Below, one piece after another: positions 18,862-29,839 of a DNA stretch of 35,372 bases. Source of the DNA: Bacteroidota bacterium (GTDB lineage: Bacteria > Bacteroidota > Bacteroidia > NORP154); assembly GCA_022572355.1 (NCBI GenBank), contig JACZWC010000044.1, positions 1 to 35,372 of the forward strand, written 5' to 3'. Position 1 is the stretch's first letter, and the number at the start of each line of letters is the position of its first letter. The notes under the pieces are model-generated. The model was not told where the DNA came from. It did no database searches and saw only the letters and a list, made by a program, of their open reading frames with translations. The position numbers and the translations under genes are program-made.

Positions 18862-18870
18862 CTGTTAATA

Positions 18871-18908
18871 AATTATTGGAAATCATTTGAAAGGATAGAG
18901 TACTTTTG
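18871..18908 (+). promoter_or_regulatory. Possible Bacteroidota-type promoter for carA
   Basis: TACTTTTG (18901-18908) fits the TAnnTTTG -7 consensus of the Bacteroidota primary sigma factor. A TTGG at about 18876-18879 lies about 21 bases upstream, near the expected -33 TTTG distance. Transcription would start some 50 bases before carA. The -7 element is the loop of the upstream terminator hairpin. Confidence 0.5.
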
Positions 18909-18923
18909 CTCTGTCCTTTTTTT
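18890..18923 (+). terminator. Intrinsic terminator after rplQ
   Basis: AAAGGATAGAG (18890-18900) pairs with CTCTGTCCTTT (18909-18919) with one mismatch around an eight-base loop, followed by a run of T. It is placed 28 bases after the rplQ stop codon and ends the ribosomal superoperon. The loop sequence is also a good -7 promoter element for carA. Confidence 0.85.
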
Positions 18924-18966
18924 ATAAGCTAAATTGGGGCTTTTAAAAAGAGAATAGAACGATCAA

Positions 18967-21412
<2,446 letters not shown>

Positions 21413-21543
21413 TCTGCTAGGATAATAATCACAGGATAATTATATTAGCCAACAAAGGTTGTATCTGGCTATTTATCAGTCAACTATTATTACATCCCTC
21501 CGAACTTCATTTAGCTTACGGAGGCAGAAACAAAAGTTTAGAT
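21413..21543. other. eno-citrate synthase spacer with small inverted repeats
   Basis: This 131-base spacer has no gene. CCTCCG (21497-21502) and CGGAGG (21519-21524) form a short inverted repeat just before the citrate synthase start, and AGCCAAC...TGGCT is another weak pair near 21448-21471. No T-tract is visible, so neither is a convincing terminator. Confidence 0.4.
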
Positions 21544-22851
21544 ATGGAGACATTAAAAGAAAAATTTGCGGAGAAAGCGTTGCCCATGACCAAGGAGATA
21601 AAAGCAATGTTAAAGGAGCATGGCGAGAGTGTGATGGGAGAATACAAACTCTCCCAGATGTACGGTGGAATGAAGGGTATCGTGGGTATGGTTACTGAAA
21701 CATCCAAATTAGATCCGGAAGAGGGCATTCGCTTTCGAGGATATTCAATTCCTGAGTTGAGAGAGAAATTACCAAAAGCTCCAGGTGGTTTCGAGCCATT
21801 ACCAGAGGGCATTTTTTACCTTATGCTGATTGGAGAGTTGCCCACTGAAGAAAATGTGATTAATGTGAGTAATAATTGGGCGCGACGCGCAATTGTCCCG
21901 AAGCACGTTTTTAACGTACTCGATGCACTCCCAAAATCAACTCATCCCATGACTCAGTTTAGCGCAGCAATATTGGCTCTTGGCACAGAATCCGAATTTG
22001 CAAAGGCATACAGTGAAGGGATAAACAAAAAAGATTACTGGGATCCGACTTATGAGGACGTTATGAACCTCATTGCAAGGTTACCAAGGATTGCGGCATA
22101 CATCTACCGCAGAAAATATCACAATGACGAACATATTGAACCAGATGCTAAATTGGATTGGGCAGCAAACTTGGCACATATGCTCGGATTTGATAGCGAC
22201 GAATTTAAAAGGCTAATGAGGCTTTACATGACCATTCATTCAGATCATGAGGGTGGTAATGTTTCGGCGCACGCGACGCACCTTGTAGGCTCTGCATTAA
22301 GCGATGCCTATTTCTCTTTTGCCTCTGGAATGAACGGACTGGCCGGGCCCCTCCATGGATTGGCAAATCAAGAGGTTATCAAATGGATACAAAAGATGAA
22401 GGAAGAGCTCGGAGGTGGAAAACCTTCCAAAGAGCAAATTGAAGATTATGTGAACAAAACAATTAAAGATGGAAAAGTGGTTCCAGGATATGGACATGCT
22501 GTGTTGAGGAAAACAGACCCCAGGTACACTGCTCAATGGGATTTCGCCAAAAGGTACATTGAAGAAGATGACCTGATCGACATTGTGCACATGATCTACG
22601 AAGTGGTTCCGCCAATCCTCGAATCCTTGGGCAAAATCAAGAATCCTTGGCCAAATGTCGATGCACATTCAGGTGCACTTCTTGTTCATTACGGAATGGA
22701 AGAGTATGATTTCTACACCGTTTTATTTGGAGTCTCTAGATCCTTAGGTGTGTTGGCACAATTAATCTGGGACAGGGCACTAGGCCTGCCCATCGAGCGA
22801 CCGAGTTCAACCACTACTGAGTTAATTAAACAAAAACTTCAGATCGCATAA
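21544..22851 (+). CDS. Citrate synthase, eukaryotic (mitochondrial) type
   Basis: The enzyme condenses acetyl-CoA and oxaloacetate to citrate at the entry of the TCA cycle. The 435-residue product carries the catalytic triad H271 (GPLHGLAN), H318 (GYGHAVL) and D373 (NVDAHSG). Many stretches recall animal and fungal mitochondrial citrate synthase from memory, such as DPEEGIRFRGYSIPE, IHSDHEGGNVSAH, VVPGYGHAVLRKTDPRYT and KNPWPNVDAHSG. It does not look like the hexameric GltA of proteobacteria. No targeting presequence is present. The nearest genes are eno and murA, each in the same orientation. Confidence 0.95.
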   Translation: METLKEKFAEKALPMTKEIKAMLKEHGESVMGEYKLSQMYGGMKGIVGMVTETSKLDPEEGIRFRGYSIPELREKLPKAPGGFEPLPEGIFYLMLIGELPTEENVINVSNNWARRAIVPKHVFNVLDALPKSTHPMTQFSAAILALGTESEFAKAYSEGINKKDYWDPTYEDVMNLIARLPRIAAYIYRRKYHNDEHIEPDAKLDWAANLAHMLGFDSDEFKRLMRLYMTIHSDHEGGNVSAHATHLVGSALSDAYFSFASGMNGLAGPLHGLANQEVIKWIQKMKEELGGGKPSKEQIEDYVNKTIKDGKVVPGYGHAVLRKTDPRYTAQWDFAKRYIEEDDLIDIVHMIYEVVPPILESLGKIKNPWPNVDAHSGALLVHYGMEEYDFYTVLFGVSRSLGVLAQLIWDRALGLPIERPSSTTTELIKQKLQIA

Positions 22852-22871
22852 GCAGGTATTAGCGTTTACTT

Positions 22872-24179
22872 ATGGGTACCTTTAAAATTCAGGGTGGAAA
22901 AAGTCTGCAAGGAGAACTGAATCCTCAAGGGGCAAAAAACGAAGCATTGCAGATTTTATGCGCTGTGCTGCTCACTTCGGAAAAGATTACAGTAACAAAT
23001 CTACCGGCCATCAGAGATGTGCTTTTCTTAATTGACTTGCTTGGAAAAATCGGTGTTGTGGTCGAAAAGCTAAATGATCACGATTATTCCTTTAAGGCTA
23101 CCAGCATTGATCTAGACTATCTAAAATCAGAGGATTTTCGTAAACATGGGGCACGGCTGCGAGGCTCTATCATGGTAATTGGCCCCTTATTGGCCAGGTT
23201 TGGGAAAGTAGTCATTTCGAGCCCCGGCGGCGATAAAATTGGCAGGCGGAGATTGGATACCCACTTTATTGGATTTGAAAAGCTCGGGGCTAAATTTGAA
23301 TTTGATAACATCAATAGATTTTATTCTGTCGAAGCCAAAACACTCACCGGAACGTACATGCTGTTAGACGAGGCTTCCGTCACGGGTACCGCTAACATTG
23401 TTATGGCAGCCTCCATGGCAAAAGGCACCACAACCATCTACAATGCCGCTTGCGAACCATACATTCAGCAACTGTGTAAAATGCTGACGGCCATGGGTGC
23501 CCGCATCACTGGTATTGGGTCTAACAAACTCGAAATACAGGGCGTAGATTCTCTGGGTGGGTGTGAGCACAACATTCTTCCTGATATGATTGAGGTGGGA
23601 AGTTTCATAGGATTGGCGGCAATGACCAATTCTGAAATAACTATAAAAAATGTTGCCTATGATGAGCTGGGGATTATTCCCGAAACATTTAAAAAGCTCG
23701 GCATTCAGCTGGAAAGAAAAGGAGATGACATCTATATTCCAAGACAAGATTCTTACGAAATAGAAAATTACATCGACGGTTCTATTTTGACCCTTGCTGA
23801 CGCGATCTGGCCTGGTTTTACACCTGATTTATTGAGTGTTGCTTTGGTGGTGGCAACTCAGGCAAAGGGCAGCGTTCTGATCCATCAAAAAATGTTTGAA
23901 AGCAGGCTGTTCTTTGTCGATAAACTAATAGACATGGGAGCGCAGATTATCCTTTGTGACCCGCACAGAGCAACTGTAATCGGATTAAACCGTGTTCAAC
24001 CGCTTCGCGGCATAGAAATGACTTCTCCAGACATTCGAGCAGGTGTGTCATTGTTAATTGCTGCGCTCTCTGCGGAAGGCACCAGCACAATCCACAATAT
24101 TGAGCAAATTGACCGCGGATATGAGAGCATTGATGTACGTTTAAATGCTATAGGCGCCCAGATAGAAAGGATACAATAA
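22872..24179 (+). CDS. murA: UDP-N-acetylglucosamine 1-carboxyvinyltransferase, fosfomycin-insensitive type
   Basis: MurA transfers enolpyruvate from PEP to UDP-GlcNAc, the first committed step of peptidoglycan synthesis. The 435-residue product has the two-domain inside-out barrel pattern, with K22-N23 near the start (GAKNEAL) and the active-site loop SSPGGDKIGRRRLD. The residue that is Cys115 in E. coli, the target of fosfomycin, is Asp121 here (codon 23232-23234). Other motifs include DEASVTGTANIVMAA and PDIRAGVSLLIAAL. It starts 20 bases after the citrate synthase gene. Confidence 0.95.
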   Translation: MGTFKIQGGKSLQGELNPQGAKNEALQILCAVLLTSEKITVTNLPAIRDVLFLIDLLGKIGVVVEKLNDHDYSFKATSIDLDYLKSEDFRKHGARLRGSIMVIGPLLARFGKVVISSPGGDKIGRRRLDTHFIGFEKLGAKFEFDNINRFYSVEAKTLTGTYMLLDEASVTGTANIVMAASMAKGTTTIYNAACEPYIQQLCKMLTAMGARITGIGSNKLEIQGVDSLGGCEHNILPDMIEVGSFIGLAAMTNSEITIKNVAYDELGIIPETFKKLGIQLERKGDDIYIPRQDSYEIENYIDGSILTLADAIWPGFTPDLLSVALVVATQAKGSVLIHQKMFESRLFFVDKLIDMGAQIILCDPHRATVIGLNRVQPLRGIEMTSPDIRAGVSLLIAALSAEGTSTIHNIEQIDRGYESIDVRLNAIGAQIERIQ

Positions 24180-24206
24180 AATTACTTATCTTAGCGTTGT
24201 TGTTTT

Positions 24207-24815
24207 ATGAAAAATAGAACCAACATATTATTGATTGTAGCACTGTTGGCTTTCACAATAACCGCCTTTGTTAATAAAGTGCATGTAACAGGTGCTGGAG
24301 ATACCGTTGTTGGCCTGAATGTTGGCAACGAGGCCCCTGAACTGGTTTTTAATAACCCGGAAGGCAAATCAATAGCCCTATCTTCACTGAGAGGGAAAAT
24401 GGTACTGTTGGATTTCTGGGCTTCCTGGTGCGGACCCTGCCGCCGTGATAATCCAAACGTGGTTCGATCCTATCACAAATACAAAGAACAAAAATTTCAA
24501 AACGCCAAGGGTTTTACCGTTTACAGTGTGTCCCTGGATCGTGCTATGGCTGCCTGGAAAGCGGCAATTGCGAAAGATAAGCTGGAATGGGAATATCACG
24601 TGAGTGACCTGATGGCTTGGTCATCAGCAGCTGCAAGTGTTTATCGGGTAAGGTCAATTCCCAGTAATTTTTTGCTTGACGGAAACGGTATAATAATCGG
24701 TAAGAACTTAAGAGGGCCTGCACTGCAAGCTGCATTGGAAAAAAACTTAAAACAACCCAAAGCAAAGAAAGAGTCGAAGGCCACCGCAGATACGGAGCTC
24801 CACATGACTAAATAA
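24207..24815 (+). CDS. TlpA-family thiol:disulfide oxidoreductase, periplasmic
   Basis: A periplasmic or membrane-anchored thioredoxin-fold protein. Residues ~6-22 form a hydrophobic signal/anchor. The fold begins with VGNEAPELVF; the redox motif is W74-CGPC (75-78) inside LLDFWASWCGPCRRDNP, and the cis-Pro is P152 (SIPSNFLLD). A Lys-rich tail (~181-202) ends the 202-residue protein. Likely roles are disulfide reduction for cytochrome maturation or oxidative-stress defence, but the partner cannot be told. It follows murA by 27 bases and ends in an intrinsic terminator. Confidence 0.88.
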   Translation: MKNRTNILLIVALLAFTITAFVNKVHVTGAGDTVVGLNVGNEAPELVFNNPEGKSIALSSLRGKMVLLDFWASWCGPCRRDNPNVVRSYHKYKEQKFQNAKGFTVYSVSLDRAMAAWKAAIAKDKLEWEYHVSDLMAWSSAAASVYRVRSIPSNFLLDGNGIIIGKNLRGPALQAALEKNLKQPKAKKESKATADTELHMTK

Positions 24816-24879
24816 CAGCGATTTATCCAATCGTTGTGCAGGGGAACGTTTATGTTTTGTACATCTGGAAATCAAATTT

Positions 24880-24907
24880 GGTGAGAATGTGTTCCTCACC
24901 TTTTTTT
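24880..24907 (+). terminator. Intrinsic terminator after the TlpA-like gene
   Basis: GGTGAG (24880-24885) pairs with CTCACC (24895-24900), followed by seven T. It lies about 65 bases after the stop codon and separates the murA-side genes from grpE-dnaJ. Confidence 0.8.
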
Positions 24908-24961
24908 ATTTTACCAACAGGATCTTCAGTTAATTTATGTCAGAATGGCTCATATCAGAAG

Positions 24962-24977
24962 TGGCAAGCTATTTGAA
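24962..24977 (+). promoter_or_regulatory. Possible sigma-54 promoter before grpE-dnaJ
   Basis: TGGCAAG, four bases, then TTGAA fits the sigma-54 -24/-12 layout TGGCACG-N4-TTGCW, with the GG and the -12 G at the right distance but GA instead of GC at -12. It lies 50-65 bases before the grpE start. Immediately upstream is a near-direct repeat, TCAGAATGGC and TCAGAAGTGGC, that might be coincidental. A sigma-54 activator-like gene is found 7.4 kb downstream. Confidence 0.42.
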
Positions 24978-25026
24978 ATGTCTAAAAGAGCGTAAAAAAA
25001 CCCTTATATCGGGGTATAATTAACCA

Positions 25027-25647
25027 ATGCCTGATAATATGTCAGAAAAGAAGGACAAGAACGAACATATAGAGGAGGATTTGTCGAAAAACGGTACTGC
25101 GGAGCCTAATTCAGAGGCAAACGAGTCATCCGGCGCTTCCTCAGAAGCAGCGGAGGAGGAAGCCTTAGCTAAGGATAAAGAGCCTGAAGCAGAGCTCTCA
25201 GAAGAGGAAAAGCTCAAGAATGAGAATGCAGAGCTGAATGATCGTTTTTTGAGATTATACTCTGAATTCGACAATTTCAAACGTCGCACTGCTAAAGAGA
25301 GGATTGAATTGTACAAAACAGCCGGAGAAGAGGTTATATTGGCTCTATTGCCAGTACTTGATGATTTGGATCGGGCGATTAGTTCAAATGTAGATAATAA
25401 CGACCTGAAATCCGTGAAGGAGGGTTTCACGTTGATGGAAGGTAAGCTGAAAGCAGCGCTGGAACAACAGGGTTTAGAAAATATGAACTCCCTTCACACA
25501 AAGTTCGACACTGATATGCATGAAGCCCTTACCAATATCCCAGCGCCTAAAAAGAAGCTGAAGGGGAAAGTTGTGGATGTGATAGAGAAAGGCTACTTGC
25601 TCAATGGCAAAGTAATTCGTTACGCGAAAGTCGTAGTAGGAAATTAA
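25027..25647 (+). CDS. grpE: Nucleotide exchange factor GrpE
   Basis: GrpE releases ADP from DnaK in the Hsp70 cycle. The 206-residue product has a long acidic, Ser/Ala/Glu-rich N-terminus (residues ~5-60), a coiled-coil ([20 protein letters not shown]), and the conserved [20 protein letters not shown] followed by a beta-domain with a [17 protein letters not shown] ending. The start may also be ATG at 25039 (MSEKK); the first is kept for lack of evidence. dnaJ follows after 19 bases, and dnaK is not present. Confidence 0.95.
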   Translation: MPDNMSEKKDKNEHIEEDLSKNGTAEPNSEANESSGASSEAAEEEALAKDKEPEAELSEEEKLKNENAELNDRFLRLYSEFDNFKRRTAKERIELYKTAGEEVILALLPVLDDLDRAISSNVDNNDLKSVKEGFTLMEGKLKAALEQQGLENMNSLHTKFDTDMHEALTNIPAPKKKLKGKVVDVIEKGYLLNGKVIRYAKVVVGN

Positions 25648-25666
25648 AAGCACTCATTTGGAGACC

Positions 25667-26812
25667 ATGTCAAAGAGAGATTATTACGAAGTTCTGGGAA
25701 TATCCAAAGCCGCTTCTGAAGCTGAAATAAAAAAAGCTTACAGAAAAATGGCGCTAAAATATCATCCGGATAAAAATCCCGATGACAAATCTGCTGAGGA
25801 AAAATTCAAAGAAGCGGCTGAGGCCTATGAGGTTGTAAGTAATCCTGAGAAAAGAAGCCGCTATGATCAATTTGGACATGCGGGCATGGGTGGTGCAGCC
25901 GGAGGATTCGGCGGCGGAATGAGTATGGATGATATCTTCAGCCAGTTTGGAGATGTTTTTGGCGGATCTAACCCCTTTGAAAGCTTCTTTGGAGGAGGGC
26001 AAAGAGGAGGCCGAAGAGTAAACCGCGGGTCAAACCTCCGGGTAAAGATTAAGCTCACCCTGGAGGAAGTTGGAATGGGAGTTGAAAAGAACATCAAGGT
26101 TAACAAATACGTCGGTTGTGATTCATGCGACGGCTCTGGAGCAGAAGGAGGTGGTTCATTTAGTTCATGTCCAACATGTAATGGTTCAGGAAGGGTTACG
26201 CGTATCGCCAATACAATTCTTGGTAGCATGCAAACGGCTTCTACGTGCCCCAGCTGCGGCGGAGAAGGACAAACAATAACGGACAAATGTAAAAACTGCT
26301 TTGGTGACGGAATCGTAAAAGATGATGAAACGATAAAACTGGAAATTCCGGCCGGTGTAGAGGAAGGAATGCAACTTTCTGTAACTGGAAAAGGAAATAT
26401 GGGTCCCCGCAATGGTGTTGCAGGAGATCTGATAGTACTAATAGAAATTTTGGAACATCCTGAGTTAAAGAGAGATAATAATAACCTTTTCTATGATCTG
26501 TATCTCCACTTTTCCGATGCCGCATTGGGTGCAACTACCGAGGTTCCCACCCTGCAGGGAAGAGCAAAAATTAAAATTGACGAGGGTACACAATCGGGGA
26601 TGCTCTTGCGTCTAAAAGGGAAAGGGCTGCCAAGCCTCAACGGATATGGCCAGGGGGATTTGCTGGTTAATATCAATGTTTGGACACCACAGAAGCTTTC
26701 GAAGGAAGAAAAGAAAATACTGGAAAAATTTAAGGACTCCGACAACTTCAAACCCAATCCCACGAAAAATCAGAAAGGTTTTTTTGAAAAAATGCACCAG
26801 TATTTTAAGTAA
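25667..26812 (+). CDS. dnaJ: Chaperone DnaJ (type I Hsp40)
   Basis: DnaJ delivers substrates to DnaK and stimulates its ATPase. The 381-residue product has a J domain with HPD at 33-35, a Gly/Phe-rich region (~71-115), a zinc domain of four CxxCxGxG-type motifs (C151/C154, C168/C171, C194/C197, C208/C211) and the C-terminal substrate-binding domains. The start is ATG at 25667; a TTG nine bases upstream is in frame but unneeded. It follows grpE in an apparent two-gene operon. Confidence 0.96.
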   Translation: MSKRDYYEVLGISKAASEAEIKKAYRKMALKYHPDKNPDDKSAEEKFKEAAEAYEVVSNPEKRSRYDQFGHAGMGGAAGGFGGGMSMDDIFSQFGDVFGGSNPFESFFGGGQRGGRRVNRGSNLRVKIKLTLEEVGMGVEKNIKVNKYVGCDSCDGSGAEGGGSFSSCPTCNGSGRVTRIANTILGSMQTASTCPSCGGEGQTITDKCKNCFGDGIVKDDETIKLEIPAGVEEGMQLSVTGKGNMGPRNGVAGDLIVLIEILEHPELKRDNNNLFYDLYLHFSDAALGATTEVPTLQGRAKIKIDEGTQSGMLLRLKGKGLPSLNGYGQGDLLVNINVWTPQKLSKEEKKILEKFKDSDNFKPNPTKNQKGFFEKMHQYFK

Positions 26813-26881
26813 GCATCAGGTAGGTTTAACAGTATTTTATTTGGTTTAGCAAGACAAATAGGAATTTTTATACAGATTCGT

Positions 26882-26889
26882 TAACTTTG
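26882..26889 (+). promoter_or_regulatory. Possible -7 element before the secreted oxygenase gene
   Basis: TAACTTTG fits TAnnTTTG and lies about 40 bases before the start codon at 26927. I do not see a good -33 TTTG at the expected distance, so only half of the promoter is supported. Confidence 0.35.
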
Positions 26890-26926
26890 GAGTATTGATC
26901 TGAGTAATAACCAAAACGAATCAAAG

Positions 26927-28684
26927 ATGACCCTCTCTAAAAATCTTACATTCTTTGCGTTTTTACTGGGAAGTTCAATCACATTGCTAGTTAATAGTAA
27001 TTCCCTCCACGCGCAAAACAGTACCTGGGGCCAGGTTCATGCCATTTTTCAGCAAAATTGTTCAGCAGCAGCCTGTCACGACGGTACCACACCGCTGACC
27101 TTGCTCGGAACAGAAGCTGACGTGTATAACAATTTGGTGAACGCCAGCCCTGATAATCCTGAAGCAGTTTCACAAGGTTTGAAACTGATAGACCCAGGTT
27201 ATCCTCATCTGAGCTATTTACTCAAGAAAGTCAACAATGGACTGGATGCCGATAATGATTTAGATACCATCGCGCTTGGAAACTCGATGCCGGATTCCGG
27301 CGCACCATCACTGAGCAATGCGGAAATTGATCTCATTAATGCATGGATTATCAACGGAGCTCCTCAGGCCGGAATTGTAGTAGACACTAATTTGATAAAT
27401 CTGTACCACAGCGGCATGGGATTGCCTCAGTCAACGCCTCCCCCTCCTCCACCAGCTGGTGAGGGTTTTCAAATTCATTTGGGCCCTATTTTCTTAAGCC
27501 CGAATGATGGAATTGGCGATAATGAAAAAGAGTTTTTCAAAAAGTTTAAAATGCCCTTCATTTCCGACACTATGGAAATCACAAGGATTGAATCTTTCAT
27601 CGATGTTGAGTCTCACCACTATATCATCTACAAGTTTGATGATGCACAATCCGCGAACAATGTTACCGAGAAAGGTTTGAGAGAGGTGACGGGCTTTTTT
27701 AATGCTTTCACAGATGGAACTACTATGGTGGCGGCCTGGCAGAACACATCCGACATTAATCTTCCACAAAACACAGCTTATTTCTGGGAGCCTAATTTAA
27801 CCTTGGATCTCAATCTACACGTTAGAAATTACAACACAGACTCTGTTTTAAAAGCTGAGATCTATACAAATGTTTATCTGCAGCCAAAACAATCTGGTAC
27901 CATTGAAATGATTGCAGATTTGGTGCTCTTCAACACGGTTCCATTGTCATTTTTGCCCTGCCAGTTCAGTGAATTCTGCATTCCTGCTGACTCTACGAAT
28001 TACACGTTTGTAGGCAATGTTGCCTCTGATCAACTTGAAGGACTTTCAAGTAATGACAGCATGTACATATGGATGCTTTCATCTCATACTCATAAGTACG
28101 GGGTGGGGTTCAATATTTTCGAGAGAAATCCAGGTGGGCCAAATAATGAAAAGGGCACACAGGTTTACGATGGGTTTTACAACTTCGATTATACCTTTCT
28201 CACGGGCAATTATAATTTTGAAGATCCTGCTGTCCGATATTTTGACCCGAACGAATTTGTACTCAGTGCAGGAGAGGGACTGGTTCATGAAGCCACTTTC
28301 AACAATACGGGAACAACTGAGGTGGGATTCGGATTAACAACGGAAGATGAAATGATGCTTACCTTTTTTCAATATACCAAGGTGAGGCCATCATCTGGAT
28401 CTGTTGGTGTTCAAGAGGGGCAGTCTAAGAACCTGGTATCGCTATATCCCAATCCGGCAACAAACACCTTCACAATCTCAATTAAATCAACAAATGCAGC
28501 CGCTGTATCGGAAAGGTCATTCTCTCTATATGATCTGGTGGGAAAAGAAGTTGCACGAGAGAATTTCCCTTCAGGTAAATCTGAATTGGTATTCAGCAAG
28601 GGAGATCTTAAGTCAGGTGTATATCTCTATGAAGTACGTGAAAACGGAATCTCTGTGGGCAATGGCAAGCTGATTCTGTATTAA
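26927..28684 (+). CDS. T9SS-exported cytochrome c-like / copper type II monooxygenase-like fusion
   Basis: A secreted 585-residue protein. The signal peptide is ~1-30 (ends LHAQ). Residues ~35-147 look like a cytochrome c-type domain: C45-x4-C50-H51 for heme and M121 (NSMPDSG) as probable axial ligand, then EIDLINAWIINGAPQ. After a poly-Pro linker (171-176), residues ~180-485 carry the copper-ligand pattern of the PHM/dopamine beta-monooxygenase family: H230-H231 (ESHHYIIY), H298 (LNLHVRNY), H387 and H389 (SSHTHKYG) and Met476/477 (DEMMLTFF). Residues ~500-585 are a T9SS type A sorting domain (SLYPNPATNTFTI, GVYLYEV). Substrate unknown; inferred to act on the cell surface or outside. Confidence 0.8.
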   Translation: MTLSKNLTFFAFLLGSSITLLVNSNSLHAQNSTWGQVHAIFQQNCSAAACHDGTTPLTLLGTEADVYNNLVNASPDNPEAVSQGLKLIDPGYPHLSYLLKKVNNGLDADNDLDTIALGNSMPDSGAPSLSNAEIDLINAWIINGAPQAGIVVDTNLINLYHSGMGLPQSTPPPPPPAGEGFQIHLGPIFLSPNDGIGDNEKEFFKKFKMPFISDTMEITRIESFIDVESHHYIIYKFDDAQSANNVTEKGLREVTGFFNAFTDGTTMVAAWQNTSDINLPQNTAYFWEPNLTLDLNLHVRNYNTDSVLKAEIYTNVYLQPKQSGTIEMIADLVLFNTVPLSFLPCQFSEFCIPADSTNYTFVGNVASDQLEGLSSNDSMYIWMLSSHTHKYGVGFNIFERNPGGPNNEKGTQVYDGFYNFDYTFLTGNYNFEDPAVRYFDPNEFVLSAGEGLVHEATFNNTGTTEVGFGLTTEDEMMLTFFQYTKVRPSSGSVGVQEGQSKNLVSLYPNPATNTFTISIKSTNAAAVSERSFSLYDLVGKEVARENFPSGKSELVFSKGDLKSGVYLYEVRENGISVGNGKLILY

Positions 28685-28771
28685 TTGTTCCGCAGCCTTT
28701 TTTTGTAGGATAGCCTTCCAATTCCTAATACTTACATTTGTAAGCTAATACTGCCTATTCAACGCTTTCAT

Positions 28772-28862
28772 CGTCATTGCGATGAGTGAAGCGAAGAAGG
28801 AATCTCTACTACAGCATTTAGTTAGAGATTTCTTCTCCGCCTCTTTGCGGATCGGAATGACG
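28772..28862. repeat. Long imperfect inverted repeat between the oxygenase gene and the ABC operon
   Basis: The element begins CGTCATTGCGATGAGTGAAG and ends with the near reverse complement, CGGATCGGAATGACG; most of the ~38-base arms can pair with some mismatches, around a short loop near CTACAGCATTTA. It is of the CGTCATTGCGA...AATGACG class seen between genes in many genomes. It may serve as a terminator-like hairpin, but no T-tract follows. Confidence 0.75.
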
Positions 28863-28894
28863 ATCTATGTGGCATCTTATTACTGACGTATACC

Positions 28895-29839
28895 ATGCCT
28901 GAAGTTCTACTTCGTACAGAGAACATAACAAAGCAATACTCCAACCACCTTGCACTAGACGGCGTTTCCATAGCCGTTCAGGAACAGCGCATTTTTGGAC
29001 TGTTGGGGCCTAACGGAGCCGGAAAGACCTCTCTGATCAGAATCATCAATCAAATTACTGCCCCAGATAGCGGAAATATTTTATTTGAAGGACGGGTACT
29101 TAAACCCGACGATGTGGAGAAAATCGGCTACCTGCCTGAGGAAAGAGGGCTGTATAAAAAGATGAAGGTGGGTGAACAAACCTTGTACCTCGCCCGGCTA
29201 AAGGGGCTTTCCCGATCTGTTGCCCTTGAAAGATTGAAATATTGGTTTGAGAAATTTGAGATTCAAAGTTGGTGGAATAAAAAGGTAGAAGAACTCTCGA
29301 AGGGTATGCAGCAGAAAATACAATTTATAACCACGGTACTTCATGAGCCTAAACTCCTGATTTTTGATGAGCCCTTTACAGGATTTGACCCGATCAATAC
29401 AGAATTGATTAAAAAAGAGATCCTCGAACTAAAAGAGAAGGGCACCACGATTATATTTTCCACACATAATATGGAATCCGTGGAGGAACTCTGTGATGAT
29501 ATAGCCCTTATCAATAACTCCAAACTAATCCTGGAGGGATCCATGCAGGATATCAATAAATCATTCAGGACCAACACCTACGAGCTGGTATTCAACGGTA
29601 GCCTTGATGCGTTTAAACAGCATCTCAACGAAAATGAGCTGATTGATGCCACGGAATCTAATGGTTCCATAAGGGCAAGAGTTAAATTGGGCGACAAGGA
29701 TGGCAGCCTTAACAAATTATTGACTGGAGTTTTGCCAGTAGTTGAAATACGGGCGTGCAACGAAGTCATTCCCCGGATGAGGGAAATATTCATCAGAGCT
29801 GTAGGAGAAAGCTCAGGCAAAGACAAAATAGATGAATAA
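28895..29839 (+). CDS. ABC transporter ATP-binding protein (NatA-like)
   Basis: The ATPase half of an ABC-2 type exporter. In the 314-residue product: Walker A GPNGAGKT (38-45), signature LSKGMQQ (134-140), Walker B LLIFDEP (154-160) and the switch His191 (FSTHNME). The C-terminal ~95 residues form an accessory region like those (DUF4162) found on Na+/drug/lipid export ATPases. It overlaps the next gene by eight bases (29832-29839), which suggests translational coupling. The exported compound cannot be told; the NatA name is family-level only. Confidence 0.92.
   Translation: MPEVLLRTENITKQYSNHLALDGVSIAVQEQRIFGLLGPNGAGKTSLIRIINQITAPDSGNILFEGRVLKPDDVEKIGYLPEERGLYKKMKVGEQTLYLARLKGLSRSVALERLKYWFEKFEIQSWWNKKVEELSKGMQQKIQFITTVLHEPKLLIFDEPFTGFDPINTELIKKEILELKEKGTTIIFSTHNMESVEELCDDIALINNSKLILEGSMQDINKSFRTNTYELVFNGSLDAFKQHLNENELIDATESNGSIRARVKLGDKDGSLNKLLTGVLPVVEIRACNEVIPRMREIFIRAVGESSGKDKIDE

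Noticed and set aside
25095..25200. The acidic grpE N-terminus as a third copy of the rpmC/rplQ repeat
   Set aside because: GAAGCAGCGGAGGAGGAAGCC resembles the unit only loosely; Glu/Ala-rich N-termini are normal in GrpE and no exact words are shared.
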